Assembly: GCF_900116205.1 (NCBI RefSeq) | Contig: NZ_FOZS01000002.1 | Coordinates: 558,001-622,000 of the forward strand | DNA length: 64,000 nucleotides | Direction: 5' to 3' | DNA from: Halostagnicola kamekurae | GTDB lineage: Archaea > Halobacteriota > Halobacteria > Halobacteriales > Natrialbaceae | Part shown: in pieces, positions 53,736-62,839 of the stretch | Layout: each line of letters starts with the position of its first letter | Position numbering within the stretch: position 1 is the stretch's first letter | Notes under the pieces: generated by a model | The model's input: the letters and a program-made list of their open reading frames with translations, nothing else | What the model was told of the DNA's origin: nothing | Database searches by the model: none | Made by a program: the position numbers and the translations under genes

Positions 53736-53926
53736 GGATTCCTCGAACCGCGGCGGTTCACGTCTCTGGACCTAGCCTGCATACTAAATATGAGTGTCGA
53801 AACGACGGCAATTCGTTCCGCTTCTTGGTACTGTCACGGGCTGGCGACGGTTCCGCCGCGCGAACGTTCGCGCGTGGACTGAGACGTGTACGCGTGGATC
53901 CGGACGTGTCGAGCGGGTGGCGGCGA

Positions 53927-54217
53927 TCACTCGACGGTCAGTACCGGTTCGTCGACCGCCTCACTCTTGCAGGAGGGACACCTCGAGGGGAGGTTGAGCA
54001 GGTCGTCGAAGCCGTCGAACCCGCAGTCTCGACACGTCGGCGGCGCGACGAGGAACTCCTCGTCGGTGCTATCGACGGATCGAGCGACGTGTTCGGCGTG
54101 TCGAACGACCGCGTGGGGCGTCAGATCGAGGGCGACCGCCAGTTCGCTCGGAGTCGCGGCCTCGCCTCGCAGTTCGTCTGCAAGCCGCTGTCGCGTCGTT
54201 TCGTCGGCTTCTCGCAT
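53927..54217 (-). CDS. HTH/zinc-ribbon transcriptional regulator
   Basis: 96 aa. READETTRQRLADELRGEAA, TPSELAVALDLTPHAVVRHA (helix-turn-helix) and a C-terminal CRDCGF...CPSCKS zinc ribbon. The architecture is that of small archaeal transcription regulators. ATG 54217 (MREADETTR). Divergent from the nucleotidyltransferase gene at 54324, a possible target. Confidence 0.85.
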   Translation of the reverse strand: MREADETTRQRLADELRGEAATPSELAVALDLTPHAVVRHAEHVARSVDSTDEEFLVAPPTCRDCGFDGFDDLLNLPSRCPSCKSEAVDEPVLTVE

Positions 54218-54323
54218 ACCCGTCAAAAGCGCCCGATGAGGGATAGCTGTTCGGTCTCTGGGTCGCCAATCGACCGCCGAAGAAAGGGTAAGTGACTTAC
54301 ATACTGCCACTGAATTCCGGGGC

Positions 54324-55298
54324 ATGAAGGCCGTCGTTTTGGCAGGTGGGTACGCGACCCGGATGTGGCCGATCACGAAACATCGACCCAAGATGTTTCT
54401 CCCCATCGGCGACTCGACCGTCATCGATCGGATCTTCCGATCGCTCGAGGACGACGATCGGATCGACGAGGTGTACGTGAGCACGAACGAGCGATTCGCG
54501 CCGGACTTCGAGACGCATCTCGCCGAATCCGAGTTCGAAAAGCCGCGACTCTCGATCGAGGACACCAGCGAGGAAGCCGACAAGTTCGGTGTCGTCGGCG
54601 CGCTCGCCCAACTCGTCGAGCGCGAAGGGGTCGACGACGATCTGCTGGTGATCGCCGGCGACAACCTCATCAGCTTCGAAATTCCGGAGTTTCTCGATTA
54701 CTTCGAACGGCGCGAGACGCCGACGCTCGCCGCCTACGATGTCGGCTCCCGCGAGAAGGCGTCCTCGTACGGACTCGTCGAACTCGAGGGGGACCGCGTC
54801 GTCGACTTTCAGGAAAAGCCCGACGATCCCAAGAGCACCCTCGTTTCGATTGCCTGTTACGCGTTCCCACGCGATTCTCTCTCCCTGCTCGGGACCTACC
54901 TCGAGGACGGGAACAACCCGGACGAACCCGGCTGGTTCGTCCAGTGGCTGCAGAACCGAGAGCCGACCCACGCCTTTACGTTCGAAGACGCGTGGTTCGA
55001 CATCGGCACGCCGGAAAGTTACCTCGACGCCGTCGCCTGGCATCTCGACGGCGAGTCGATGGTCGCCGAGACGGCGACCCTCGAGAACGTCTCGGTCGGC
55101 GACAACGTCCACGTGATGGACGGTGCGAACCTCGAGGACTCCGAGCTCGATCACGCGGTCATCTTCCCCGACGCGACGGTTCGAAACGGCGATATTCGGC
55201 GCTCGATCATCGACGAGGGAACCCACCTCGAAAACCTCGACCTGGCGGGCGCGCTCATCGGCGCACACACGACGATCACGAACCACGTCGGCGAGTGA
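54324..55298 (+). CDS. Sugar nucleotidyltransferase (NDP-sugar pyrophosphorylase)
   Basis: 324 aa. VVLAGGYATRMWPITKHRPK is the nucleotide-binding signature (GGxxTR and the PK), LPIGDSTVIDRI, VIAGDNLISF and FDIGTPESYLDAVAW continue the fold. The last third has short left-handed beta-helix-like repeats (ATLENVSVGDNV, ATVRNGDIRRSIIDEG). Likely activates a hexose-1-phosphate for protein glycosylation or polysaccharides; the specific nucleotide is not determinable. ATG 54324. Confidence 0.9.
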   Translation: MKAVVLAGGYATRMWPITKHRPKMFLPIGDSTVIDRIFRSLEDDDRIDEVYVSTNERFAPDFETHLAESEFEKPRLSIEDTSEEADKFGVVGALAQLVEREGVDDDLLVIAGDNLISFEIPEFLDYFERRETPTLAAYDVGSREKASSYGLVELEGDRVVDFQEKPDDPKSTLVSIACYAFPRDSLSLLGTYLEDGNNPDEPGWFVQWLQNREPTHAFTFEDAWFDIGTPESYLDAVAWHLDGESMVAETATLENVSVGDNVHVMDGANLEDSELDHAVIFPDATVRNGDIRRSIIDEGTHLENLDLAGALIGAHTTITNHVGE

Positions 55299-55416
55299 CC
55301 GAACGCAAAACGGCGCGTCTGGAACCGGTCGCGTCCGACCCGGTAACGCCCACGACTTTTCGCGATCGATTCCCGACAGGGAAACCCTGATACCGTCACC
55401 CGTTCAACCGGTCCAC

Positions 55417-55881
55417 ATGAGCGACAACGCGTGGACCGACCGAATCGTCGGCGAACGGATGTCCCTCGATCAGGAGTTCTCCAGTCGAGTCCAGAACTCT
55501 CGGTTCTCGAGCCAGGAGTGGAACCTGATCATGACCGCGACCGAGTTCGAGATCGAACGGCCCGAGACACCCGACGACGCCCGGATCGTCGCCGACACGG
55601 AAAACGTCGAGAGCATCCTCCCCGAACTCGAGAACGTCCGCTCGCAGATGGGCGCGATGGGCGCCGGCGGACAGGGCGGCGCTGACGGCTCGAGCGGCGG
55701 CGGCGTGGTCGATTCGATCAAGAGCGCACTCGGCGTGGGCGGCGGATCGTCGGGCGGGTCCTACGACGCGGAACGCGAGGCCGCGGAGACGCTCACCCAG
55801 GAGTACGCCGACCAGTTACAGTCTCGCCTCGAGTCGAACAACCGCTGGCAGTCCGTCTGCGAAGCCGCGGCCGAAAACTGA
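55417..55881 (+). CDS. DUF5799 family protein
   Basis: 154 aa haloarchaeal protein: MSDNAWTDRIVGERMSLDQE, VQNSRFSSQEWNLIMTATEF and a late YDAEREAAETLTQEYADQL are conserved. A Gly/Ser-rich linker (about 88-120) splits the two parts. No catalytic motif; function unknown. ATG 55417, about 120 bases after the nucleotidyltransferase. Confidence 0.75.
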   Translation: MSDNAWTDRIVGERMSLDQEFSSRVQNSRFSSQEWNLIMTATEFEIERPETPDDARIVADTENVESILPELENVRSQMGAMGAGGQGGADGSSGGGVVDSIKSALGVGGGSSGGSYDAEREAAETLTQEYADQLQSRLESNNRWQSVCEAAAEN

Positions 55882-55957
55882 ACTTGAACGGAGCGGTTCG
55901 GCGAGGGTCGAACGAGCTGAGCCCGCAAGGAGAACCTCGTCAGACTGGAGTCAGACC

Positions 55958-56101
55958 TCAATCGCCCGAATGGAACAGCGTCAGTTCGCTCGTCTCGTAG
56001 ATGTTCATGAGTTCGGTGATCAGTTCGTCGTAGGACTCGTCGTCGACGCGGAGGTCGTCGAGTCGCTGGACCGTCTCTTCCTCGAGTTCGACTGAGGGCA
56101 T
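55958..56101 (-). CDS. DUF7557-type antitoxin-like microprotein
   Basis: 47 aa: MPSVELEEETVQRLDDLRVD followed by YDELITELMNIYE. The N-terminal strand-helix layout is that of VapB/ribbon-helix-helix-like DUF7557 proteins of haloarchaea. No VapC-type toxin gene is next to it, so a toxin-antitoxin function is not supported here. ATG 56101. Confidence 0.7.
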   Translation of the reverse strand: MPSVELEEETVQRLDDLRVDDESYDELITELMNIYETSELTLFHSGD

Positions 56102-56239
56102 ACCTAACGGTACGGCGTCGACGGGCAAAAACACCGAGGCGACATTCTGGGTCGCTGAAACGTCGCCGGTCACTCGCCATCGGTCGGTCGGGAGACACGA
56201 GTCACAGCACCTTTAGGCAGGCTCCGTGAGAGTAGACGT

Positions 56240-56530
56240 ATGACAGACGAAGTTGAGACGATAACCTTCTCGATAGACGCGGACGGCGAGGAAACGGAGA
56301 CCGTGACGGTGCCGACGGGACTCCTCGACCTCGTCGCCGAAGGCGACCAGACCCCGACCGAAACCATCGGCGACGTCGCGCTGCTCTCGTTCGCGAGTCG
56401 CGCCCACCACGTCGTCCACCACGGCGAGGGGACGGACGAGGAACTCGAGGCCCAGGAGTCCCGCGTGATGGATCTCTTCGAGGAGCGGTTCGGCGTCACG
56501 TTCGGCGAAGCGACCGGCCACCAGCACTGA
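56240..56530 (+). CDS. Conserved haloarchaeal protein (DUF7545-type)
   Basis: 96 aa, acidic. A short beta strand set (VETITFSIDADGEETETVTV) and then helices with LLSFASRAHHVVHHGEGTDE and a VMDLFEERFGVTFGEA end. The closely spaced His residues (HHVVHH) are notable. Function unknown. ATG 56240. Confidence 0.72.
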   Translation: MTDEVETITFSIDADGEETETVTVPTGLLDLVAEGDQTPTETIGDVALLSFASRAHHVVHHGEGTDEELEAQESRVMDLFEERFGVTFGEATGHQH

Positions 56531-56674
56531 TCGGACGACCGACTCGTTTTTCGGCGGATGTGATCGAACCGGTACCGCTGTGTTTCTCGCGGAGTGACCA
56601 ATGTAGCATCGAACTGATGGGGTTCCAATACGCTCTCCGAAAAATTTAGGGCCGGTTGACTGGATTCTCCTACC

Positions 56675-57025
56675 ATGGGTTCGTTCTGGCGTCTCGCTCG
56701 AGAGCGGTTCAGTCCCCGCGATACCGTCGTACTCCTCGCGATTCTCGGCGTCGTTGCCGTCATCTTCGACAGCTCCGTCGGTACCTATCTCGCCATCGTC
56801 GGAATGATCGGGATTATCAATCTCGGTTACGTGTTCGTCGATGCACGCGGATTCGACCGCAGTATCGTTTCGTTCGCCGCCATACTGTCGGCGACCGTCG
56901 TCACCGGCGCCATCATCGTCCTCGAGCCAGTCGGACTCGAGTATTATGCCCTGCTTTCCATCGGCCTTCTCGCCTCTATCTGGTCGGCTGACGACGTCTT
57001 TGCGGGCAATCGCCTTCCGTTTTGA
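56675..57025 (+). CDS. Four-helix membrane protein
   Basis: 116 aa. After a short basic start (FWRLARERF) come four hydrophobic segments: VVLLAILGVVAVIF, YLAIVGMIGIINLGYVFV, IVSFAAILSATVVTGAIIV and YYALLSIGLLASIW. No family recognised. Normal GC and codon use for the window, so probably native. ATG 56675. Confidence 0.72.
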   Translation: MGSFWRLARERFSPRDTVVLLAILGVVAVIFDSSVGTYLAIVGMIGIINLGYVFVDARGFDRSIVSFAAILSATVVTGAIIVLEPVGLEYYALLSIGLLASIWSADDVFAGNRLPF

Positions 57026-57129
57026 AGCGGTTTCACCCGCGACCCCTCGTGGCACGAAACCACGGTAGGAGCGACTGATTGGAATTGAGACGGCGTCAAA
57101 ACTTCGCCGCTGGGACTCCTCGAGACGGC

Positions 57130-60100
57130 TTAGTTACTCGCCTCGGTCACTCGAGCGCTTTCGTTTGCGTCGTCCGTGGGATCGTCATCCTCACTTTCGT
57201 CGGCCCCACCGATATCCTGCGGCGAGTTCGCCGGTGGCTCGTCTCCCTCGAGCGGCTCATCACCTTCGAAATTCCCGTCACCGCTTCCCGGATTTCCGGG
57301 TTCGGCCGCTTCGGCTCCGTCGCCTTCCGTCTCACCGTCGACAGGACCGCCGTCTTCAATCGTCCCATCGTCCTCGGTCGGCTCGTCGCCTTCAGCAGCC
57401 CCGCCGTCCGCGGTCGACTCGCCCGCGTCCGGCGTGCCCTCCGCTCCGGTCGCGTTCTCGCCATCATCGGCCCCCTGATCGACTGCGCCCGTTTCCTCCG
57501 ATGGCGGTTCCTCGATCGTCACCGTCGCCGCGTCGCTGTCGTTCTCGCTCGAGACCGTCGCCTCGTACTCGCCGGGCTCGAGGGCGGACGTGTCGACGGC
57601 GAACGAAACCGTTTCGCTCTCGTCCGCTGCGAGCGCGACCGAGGCGGATCCCGTCACGCCGTCGAGTTCGAAATCGACCGACTGCTCGCCTTCTTCCCCG
57701 CCGATGTTCTCGACGTCGACCTCGAGCGCGAGGTCCTCGCCCCGTTCGACCGGCTCGATCGGCTCGAGAATGTCGACCGCGAACTCGGCCGGTTCGGTCG
57801 GATCGATCTCGCCCGCCGGGTCCGTTTCGACGACGATCGGCTCCTCGTAGTCGTAAAAGCCCATGTCGACGATCCAGGCCAGTCGCTCGTCGTCGTCCTC
57901 GGGCGTCCAGTCGACGGTGAAGGTACCCGATCCGGGTTCGAGTTCTGTCGGGGGCTGATCGTCGGTGGTCCCCTCGAGTTCGCTTTCGACGATCAGATCC
58001 GCGTCGTTCGGATTGTCGTAGCCGAAGGTCACCTCGATGCCGTCGTCGGTCGGCGTCGCGTCCTCGACGGTGAGTTCGGGGAGCTCCGGGCGCACCTCTT
58101 CGACGCACTCACTCGCGTTCGGGTTCACGTAATCGACGCTCCCGGGAGTCGCATCGGGCGAGCTAAAGCCGACGATGGCCGACCCGAACTCGCCGCCGGG
58201 GATCTCGACGACCGGCCCTTCGTCGGTCTCGCTCACCGCGAAGTCCTCGCCGACCTCGAAGGTGATCGGCTCCTCGAGCGGCGCGTCGATATCGTCGCCG
58301 ACCGTCACCGAGTACTCGCCGAGGCTGTTCCCGATCCCGCCGCTCGTGTAGAAGGTGGTCGCCACGATGATCCGGTCGCCGTCCTCGAGTGATCCCGTCA
58401 CTTCCGCCCGCGAACAGGTCGGGAACTCGGCCGCGAACGCCTCGGACGCGTCGTCCGGTTCGATCGTGTACTCGAGGGATTCGTTCTCGAGGACCTCGCC
58501 GTCGTCGAGCCCGTTCTCGCCCGTCGAAACCACCGCCACGTCGAGCGTCGCGTTCTCCTCGACCAGCGGCTCGAGGTCGATCGTCTCGTTGGCGATCGTT
58601 TCGTTCGCGTCGTACGGGCCACTCGACCCGATCTGGTCTCCCTCCTCGTCGGTTACAGTCAGCCCGTACTCGACGGAGGCGTTCGCCTCGTCGACGACGA
58701 GCGTCGAGCCGTTCCCGGTCTGGTCGGCCACTTCGAGCGTCGCTTCGGGCTCGTCCGGCGGGTCAGGCTCGTCGTCCTCGAGCGTGTACTCGATCGAGTC
58801 GGTGGTCAGTTCCGTCCCGTTCTCCGCGTCCCGGACCGAGACGTCTATCGTCGCGTTCGCCTCGAGCGGCGGCTCGAGGTCGAGCGTCTCGTTCGTCACC
58901 GACTCGTTCGCCTCGAAGGCGTCGCTTTCGACTGCCTCGCCGTCGTATTCGGCAGCGATCGCGTACTCGACTGAGGCGTTCGCCTCGTCGACGAGGAGCG
59001 TCGAACCGTTCCCGGTCTGGTCGCTCACCGAGAGGGACGCCTCGGGTTCGTTCGGTGGCTCCGGCTCGTCGTCCTCGAGCGTGATGAACGCGCTGTCGAG
59101 CACCGGCAGACCACCCTGCGTGACGTAGGGCTCGTCGTCCGCGCCGTCGCTCTCGACGTACTCGAAGCTCTCGTCGTCAGTCGTGTCGTGGTGGACCGCC
59201 GCGACGATCGGCCCGTCCTCGGAGAGCGGTTCGTCGAGTTCGATTTCGACATCCTCGTGATCGCCCGACTCGAGGTATCCTGAGTTCCCGATAACCGCAT
59301 CCGGGTCGAGCCCGACGTCGACGCCGTCGTATATCGCGACGAACCCGCCCTCCGAGAGCGAGACGGAGTCGACGGTGACGTTTTCGCCGGTGCTGTTCTG
59401 GTCGTCGACGGAAATCGACGCGTCGCCCTCGAGTTCGTCGATCGTCTCGATTCGCTGGACGATTTCGACCTCGACGTACTGGACGATTTGAGATTCGTCG
59501 TCGGTCCCCTCCGAAACCGCGTAATCGACAGCGTCGCTGGCGGTCTCCTGGGTCAGCAGTTGCACCTGCGAGACGCTGATCCGCTGGGACTGGATCGCGC
59601 TCGCCGTTTCCTGACAGGCGCTCGAGGCCGCGATCTGGACCTGTTCGATCGACGCCCCCTGGGACTGGAGTAACGCGCCGCTTCCCGCGCCCTCGGCCAG
59701 CGCCTGTACTTGCACGATGTCGACGACCTGGCTCTGGCTGACCGCGCCCGATCCGGCACCGAACGCGGCGGCCTGAACCTGTTCGATCTCGACGGTCTGT
59801 CGTTGGATCGCCGAATCGACGGCTCCCGTCGCCGCTCCGGTCGCCGCCGCCTGAATCTGGGTGATCGAGACCGCCTGCTGCTGGACGACCGCGCCCTGTG
59901 CGCTGCCGTCGGCCGCGGCCTGGATCTGCTCGACCGACGCTTCTTGGCTCTGGCTGATCGCACCCGTCGCCGCGCCGAAGGAGGCTTCCTGCACCTGCGT
60001 GATCGAAATCCGCTGTACCTGCTCGATCGAGACCGTCTGGAGCTGTTTCAGCGGTCCCATGGCTGCGCCGTGGGCCGCCGCCTGGGTCTGCTCGAGGCTC

Positions 60101-61125
60101 ACCGCCTGTCGCTGGACGAGCGCTCCCTTCGCGGCTCCCGTCGCGGCTTTCTGGATCTGCTTTACCGTCACCTCCTGTCGCTGTTCGACCTCGAGTCGCT
60201 GCTCTCCCTCGAGGGCCGCCTCGGTGCTCCCCTCGAGCGCGCCGCCTGCTGCGCCCGCCGCGGCGGACTGGACGTGCGCTATCGTGACCCGCTGGCGCTG
60301 CTCGGCGGTGATCATCTGGTACTGCGCTAAGACCCCGTAGGCCGATCCCTGCGCGGCTTCCTGAATCTTCGGCGCGCGATCGACCCCGGTTTCCCCCGCA
60401 CTGGCTGTCGCGCCCGTGGCCGCGCCGAAACTCGCCACCTGTAGCTGTTCGACCGTCACGCGCTGGTGGTGGGCTATCGAACCGTGGGCCGCGCCCCAGG
60501 TCGCGCTCTGTAGTTGACTCGCGTTGGCCGTCTGGGACTGGGAGAGCGCGCCCTCCGTCGCACCGCCGACCACGACCTGAACCTGCGTCGCGTTGGCCAC
60601 CTGAGATTGCATCAGCGAGCCGTGGACCGCCCCCGCGGTCGCGGCCTGGATCTGCTCGGCATCCGCCTCCTGATACTGGTCAGCGGACGCGTTGGCCGCC
60701 TCGAGGGCCGCTGCCCGCTGTTCCTGGCTGATCTCGACGCCCTGTGCCTGGGCGAGGTCGACGCCCTCCTCGACACCGGCTTCGATGGCGTCTTGGCCCT
60801 CCTGCGTGAGCGACGCGGATGCGGTCGCCGTCTGTACGGGATCGGATACGGACTGTGCCGGACCGGATGCCGATTGCGTGGGACCGGAGGCTAACTGTAC
60901 CGGACCGGACGCCGCCGAAGCCGTCTCGAGGTCGCTCCCCTCCGTCGCGACAAACCCGGTTGCGTCACCTCGATCGTTCGCGCTCCCGACGCCGGCGTTC
61001 TCGAGAGCGGCGTCGTCCATCGATTCCCGGTCGGACAGCCCGCCACCGAGAAACGGCAGGGCGACGACGCTCACGACCATCGAGACGGCGACCAGCGCCG
61101 ATACGACGAGTGCCCGGCGGGTCAT
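57130..61125 (-). CDS. Large exported protein: Gln-rich GxxxG repeats plus DUF7282/CARDB-type beta domains
   Basis: 1331 aa. N-terminal hydrophobic segment (ALVVSALVAVSMVVSVVAL) suggests a Sec signal or anchor. Residues 154-540 are about 14 imperfect 23-residue repeats. Residues 570-690 look like DUF7282 (VDSVSLSEGGFVAIYDG, GYLESGDHEDVEIELD, AAVHHDTTDDE). Two near-identical modules follow (SVSDQTGNGSTLLVDEANAS and EVADQTGNGSTLVVDEANAS). A CARDB-like module (VDVENIGGEEGEQSVDFELD) sits before an Asp/Glu/Gly-rich C-terminal tail. Many NxS/T sequons. No PGF-type C-terminal sorting motif. ATG 61125. Confidence 0.85.
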   Translation of the reverse strand: MTRRALVVSALVAVSMVVSVVALPFLGGGLSDRESMDDAALENAGVGSANDRGDATGFVATEGSDLETASAASGPVQLASGPTQSASGPAQSVSDPVQTATASASLTQEGQDAIEAGVEEGVDLAQAQGVEISQEQRAAALEAANASADQYQEADAEQIQAATAGAVHGSLMQSQVANATQVQVVVGGATEGALSQSQTANASQLQSATWGAAHGSIAHHQRVTVEQLQVASFGAATGATASAGETGVDRAPKIQEAAQGSAYGVLAQYQMITAEQRQRVTIAHVQSAAAGAAGGALEGSTEAALEGEQRLEVEQRQEVTVKQIQKAATGAAKGALVQRQAVSLEQTQAAAHGAAMGPLKQLQTVSIEQVQRISITQVQEASFGAATGAISQSQEASVEQIQAAADGSAQGAVVQQQAVSITQIQAAATGAATGAVDSAIQRQTVEIEQVQAAAFGAGSGAVSQSQVVDIVQVQALAEGAGSGALLQSQGASIEQVQIAASSACQETASAIQSQRISVSQVQLLTQETASDAVDYAVSEGTDDESQIVQYVEVEIVQRIETIDELEGDASISVDDQNSTGENVTVDSVSLSEGGFVAIYDGVDVGLDPDAVIGNSGYLESGDHEDVEIELDEPLSEDGPIVAAVHHDTTDDESFEYVESDGADDEPYVTQGGLPVLDSAFITLEDDEPEPPNEPEASLSVSDQTGNGSTLLVDEANASVEYAIAAEYDGEAVESDAFEANESVTNETLDLEPPLEANATIDVSVRDAENGTELTTDSIEYTLEDDEPDPPDEPEATLEVADQTGNGSTLVVDEANASVEYGLTVTDEEGDQIGSSGPYDANETIANETIDLEPLVEENATLDVAVVSTGENGLDDGEVLENESLEYTIEPDDASEAFAAEFPTCSRAEVTGSLEDGDRIIVATTFYTSGGIGNSLGEYSVTVGDDIDAPLEEPITFEVGEDFAVSETDEGPVVEIPGGEFGSAIVGFSSPDATPGSVDYVNPNASECVEEVRPELPELTVEDATPTDDGIEVTFGYDNPNDADLIVESELEGTTDDQPPTELEPGSGTFTVDWTPEDDDERLAWIVDMGFYDYEEPIVVETDPAGEIDPTEPAEFAVDILEPIEPVERGEDLALEVDVENIGGEEGEQSVDFELDGVTGSASVALAADESETVSFAVDTSALEPGEYEATVSSENDSDAATVTIEEPPSEETGAVDQGADDGENATGAEGTPDAGESTADGGAAEGDEPTEDDGTIEDGGPVDGETEGDGAEAAEPGNPGSGDGNFEGDEPLEGDEPPANSPQDIGGADESEDDDPTDDANESARVTEASN
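59506..60666 (-). repeat. Array of about 14 copies of a 23-residue protein repeat
   Basis: Coding repeat inside the 1331-aa protein (residues 154-540). Each unit is roughly [V/A]-S-[I/V]-E-Q-[V/I]-Q, then x-A-A-x-G-A-A-x-G-A-[L/V], then x-Q-x-Q-x. Two neighbouring insertions (at about residue 240-255 and 296-315) break the register. The G-A-A-x-G step is a GxxxG helix-packing motif. Confidence 0.85.
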
Positions 61126-61497
61126 CGGCTCTCTCGCCCCCCGCCGGCAGTCGGTTCCCGATCAGCCGTCGCCGACGATGCGTCCGTTCGGCCGCTCTCA
61201 CCGGATCTGCTTTCCCGGTTCCCCATCCTCGAATGAGATGTGCTATCTATCCTCATACAACCGACCACCGGGACGAATCGGGGCTTAAGCACCCCGTTCG
61301 TTCCAGTTAGGGAGACGATACAACCTCGGATTGTCGCGCCTGCCGCGCGTGAGGGGATCCAGCGCATCGAGCGAACCGCCCAGAAACCGCCGCTCGAGAC
61401 TCGAGCGAGCGACCGATCGGTGTATCGTGGCATCAGACAGGTAAGATTCGATTAGGGTCGTCGCAGCGGGGCGGTGCAGGCCGCGGAGCGAAACTCG
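61126..61497. other. Intergenic region between the repeat protein and bioY
   Basis: About 370 bases. It holds the promoter of the large minus-strand protein; a GGGGCTTAAGCACCCC near-palindrome lies at about 61281-61296. A short minus-strand frame (61122-61253) reaches the ATG of the large gene but has no protein-like character. Confidence 0.4.
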
Positions 61498-61525
61498 GTA
61501 AACCGAAGTTTTGATGGCGGTTTAC
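61498..61525 (+). promoter_or_regulatory. BirA-type biotin operator upstream of bioY
   Basis: GTAAACC (61498-61504) and GGTTTAC (61519-61525) form a perfect inverted repeat with exactly 14 bases between. This is the core of the BirA signal (GTAAACC, N14 or N15, GGTTTAC) described for bacterial and archaeal biotin regulons. It ends 14 bases before the bioY ATG, so a bound repressor would cover the transcription start region. Confidence 0.75.
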
Positions 61526-61539
61526 GAACGAGAGGGGGT

Positions 61540-62115
61540 ATGCAAACCGAACAGGGGTCGGTCGACCTCGTCGAGGGGGACGTGGTCCGGTCGTTCGCTC
61601 GAGCGGCGTTGCTCGCCGCGTTGATGGGGGCGGCCGCGTTCGTCGCGATTCCGATCGCAGGAGTGCCGGGGACGCTTCAGATGCTCGTCGTCTTTCTCGC
61701 CGGATTGTATCTCGGGCCGGTGTGGGGACCGTTCGCTATCGTCCTGTACTTGTTCGCGGGGACGCTGGGCGCGCCGATCTTTGCCGGCGGCAACAGCGGA
61801 CTCGGCGTCGTGCTGGGACAGCACGGCGGATTCCTCTTGACGTTCCCGATCGGAGCAGCGCTCACCGGTGCAATCGTCCACCGCGGACGCGATCTCCGCG
61901 ATCCGGCCTCGGTCTTCTTGCCGATCGTCGTCCTCGCGCTCGTCGTCGCGACGGCGGTCGTCTACCTCGCCGGATTCTTGTGGTTCGCATGGGTGACCGA
62001 AACTGCCCTTCTCGATGCGTTTATCGTCTCCGCACTCCCGTTGATCCCGGGTGACCTGCTCAAGATAGCCGCCGCGGTCGCGATCGTTCGATCCGGCCTC
62101 ATCGAGGCGACGTGA
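61540..62115 (+). CDS. bioY: Biotin transporter substrate-binding subunit BioY
   Basis: 191 aa S component of a biotin ECF transporter. Hydrophobic, about six helices: GAAAFVAIPIAGVPGTLQML is the BioY start motif, then GLYLGPVWGPFAIVLYLFAG, APIFAGGNSG and FLLTFPIGAA. ATG 61540 (MQTEQGSVD). It is first in an operon bioY-bioM-tiny ORF-bioN, under a BirA-type operator, which supports the biotin assignment. Confidence 0.93.
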   Translation: MQTEQGSVDLVEGDVVRSFARAALLAALMGAAAFVAIPIAGVPGTLQMLVVFLAGLYLGPVWGPFAIVLYLFAGTLGAPIFAGGNSGLGVVLGQHGGFLLTFPIGAALTGAIVHRGRDLRDPASVFLPIVVLALVVATAVVYLAGFLWFAWVTETALLDAFIVSALPLIPGDLLKIAAAVAIVRSGLIEAT

Positions 62116-62137
62116 GGACACAGACCCACCAACACAC

Positions 62138-62839
62138 ATGATCGAATTCCAATCGGTCACCTACGGCTTCGAGGGCCCCCCGGTGCTCGAGGACTGTTCG
62201 CTCGAGATCGACGACGGCGAGTTCGTCCTGCTGGCGGGCGCGAACGGGAGCGGCAAGACGACGCTGCTTCGCCACTGCAACGGGCTCCTCTCGCCCGACT
62301 CCGGCGAGGTGCTCGTCGACGGCGTCTCGGTCGCGGACGATCCCGTGGCGGCCCGGACGGCCACCGGCATGGTGTTTCAACACCCACGGGATCAGTTCGT
62401 CGCGGCGACCGTCGGCAGCGACGTCGCCTTCGGCCCCGAAAACCTCGGCCTCTCGCACGCGGAGATCGATCGCCGCGTCGAGGACTCGCTCGCGACGGTG
62501 AACCTCGAGGGGCGAGGCGACGAACGTATCGATACGCTCTCGGGCGGCGAGCAGTCGCGAGTCGCCATCGCCGGCGCGCTGGCGATGGACCCGACGCACC
62601 TGCTGTTGGACGAGCCGTTTACCGGCCTCGACGAACCGTCGCGCGAGGCGGTGCTCGAGCGACTCGAAGCCCTCTCGAGGGACGGAACGGGCGTCGTACT
62701 CGCGACCCACGACCTGCGAGACGTCACCCGTCTCGCGGACCGGATCGTCGTGATGCGAGGTGGGGAGATACTCGAGGATGGCCCGCCGTCGCGGGTCGTA
62801 GAGCGACTGGACGGCCTCGACGTGCGAGCACCGTCATGA
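62138..62839 (+). CDS. bioM: Energy-coupling factor ABC ATPase (biotin transporter, BioM-like)
   Basis: 233 aa. Walker A GANGSGKTTLLRH, Q-loop VFQHPRDQFVA, signature LSGGEQSRVAIAGAL, Walker B HLLLDEPFTGLD and H-loop THDLRDV. Typical ECF A component. 22 bases after bioY. It shares 4 bases (ATGA) with the next small ORF. Confidence 0.92.
   Translation: MIEFQSVTYGFEGPPVLEDCSLEIDDGEFVLLAGANGSGKTTLLRHCNGLLSPDSGEVLVDGVSVADDPVAARTATGMVFQHPRDQFVAATVGSDVAFGPENLGLSHAEIDRRVEDSLATVNLEGRGDERIDTLSGGEQSRVAIAGALAMDPTHLLLDEPFTGLDEPSREAVLERLEALSRDGTGVVLATHDLRDVTRLADRIVVMRGGEILEDGPPSRVVERLDGLDVRAPS

Noticed and set aside
55958-56101. Toxin-antitoxin pair
   Set aside because: The antitoxin-like microprotein has no toxin gene on either side.
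57079-58392. 437-codon plus-strand frame opposite the C-terminus of the repeat protein
   Set aside because: Arg-rich shadow translation of acidic codons.
61122-61253. 43-codon minus-strand frame ending inside the ATG of the large repeat protein
   Set aside because: Ser/Arg/Gly-rich without any conserved look; the overlap with the start codon is likely chance.
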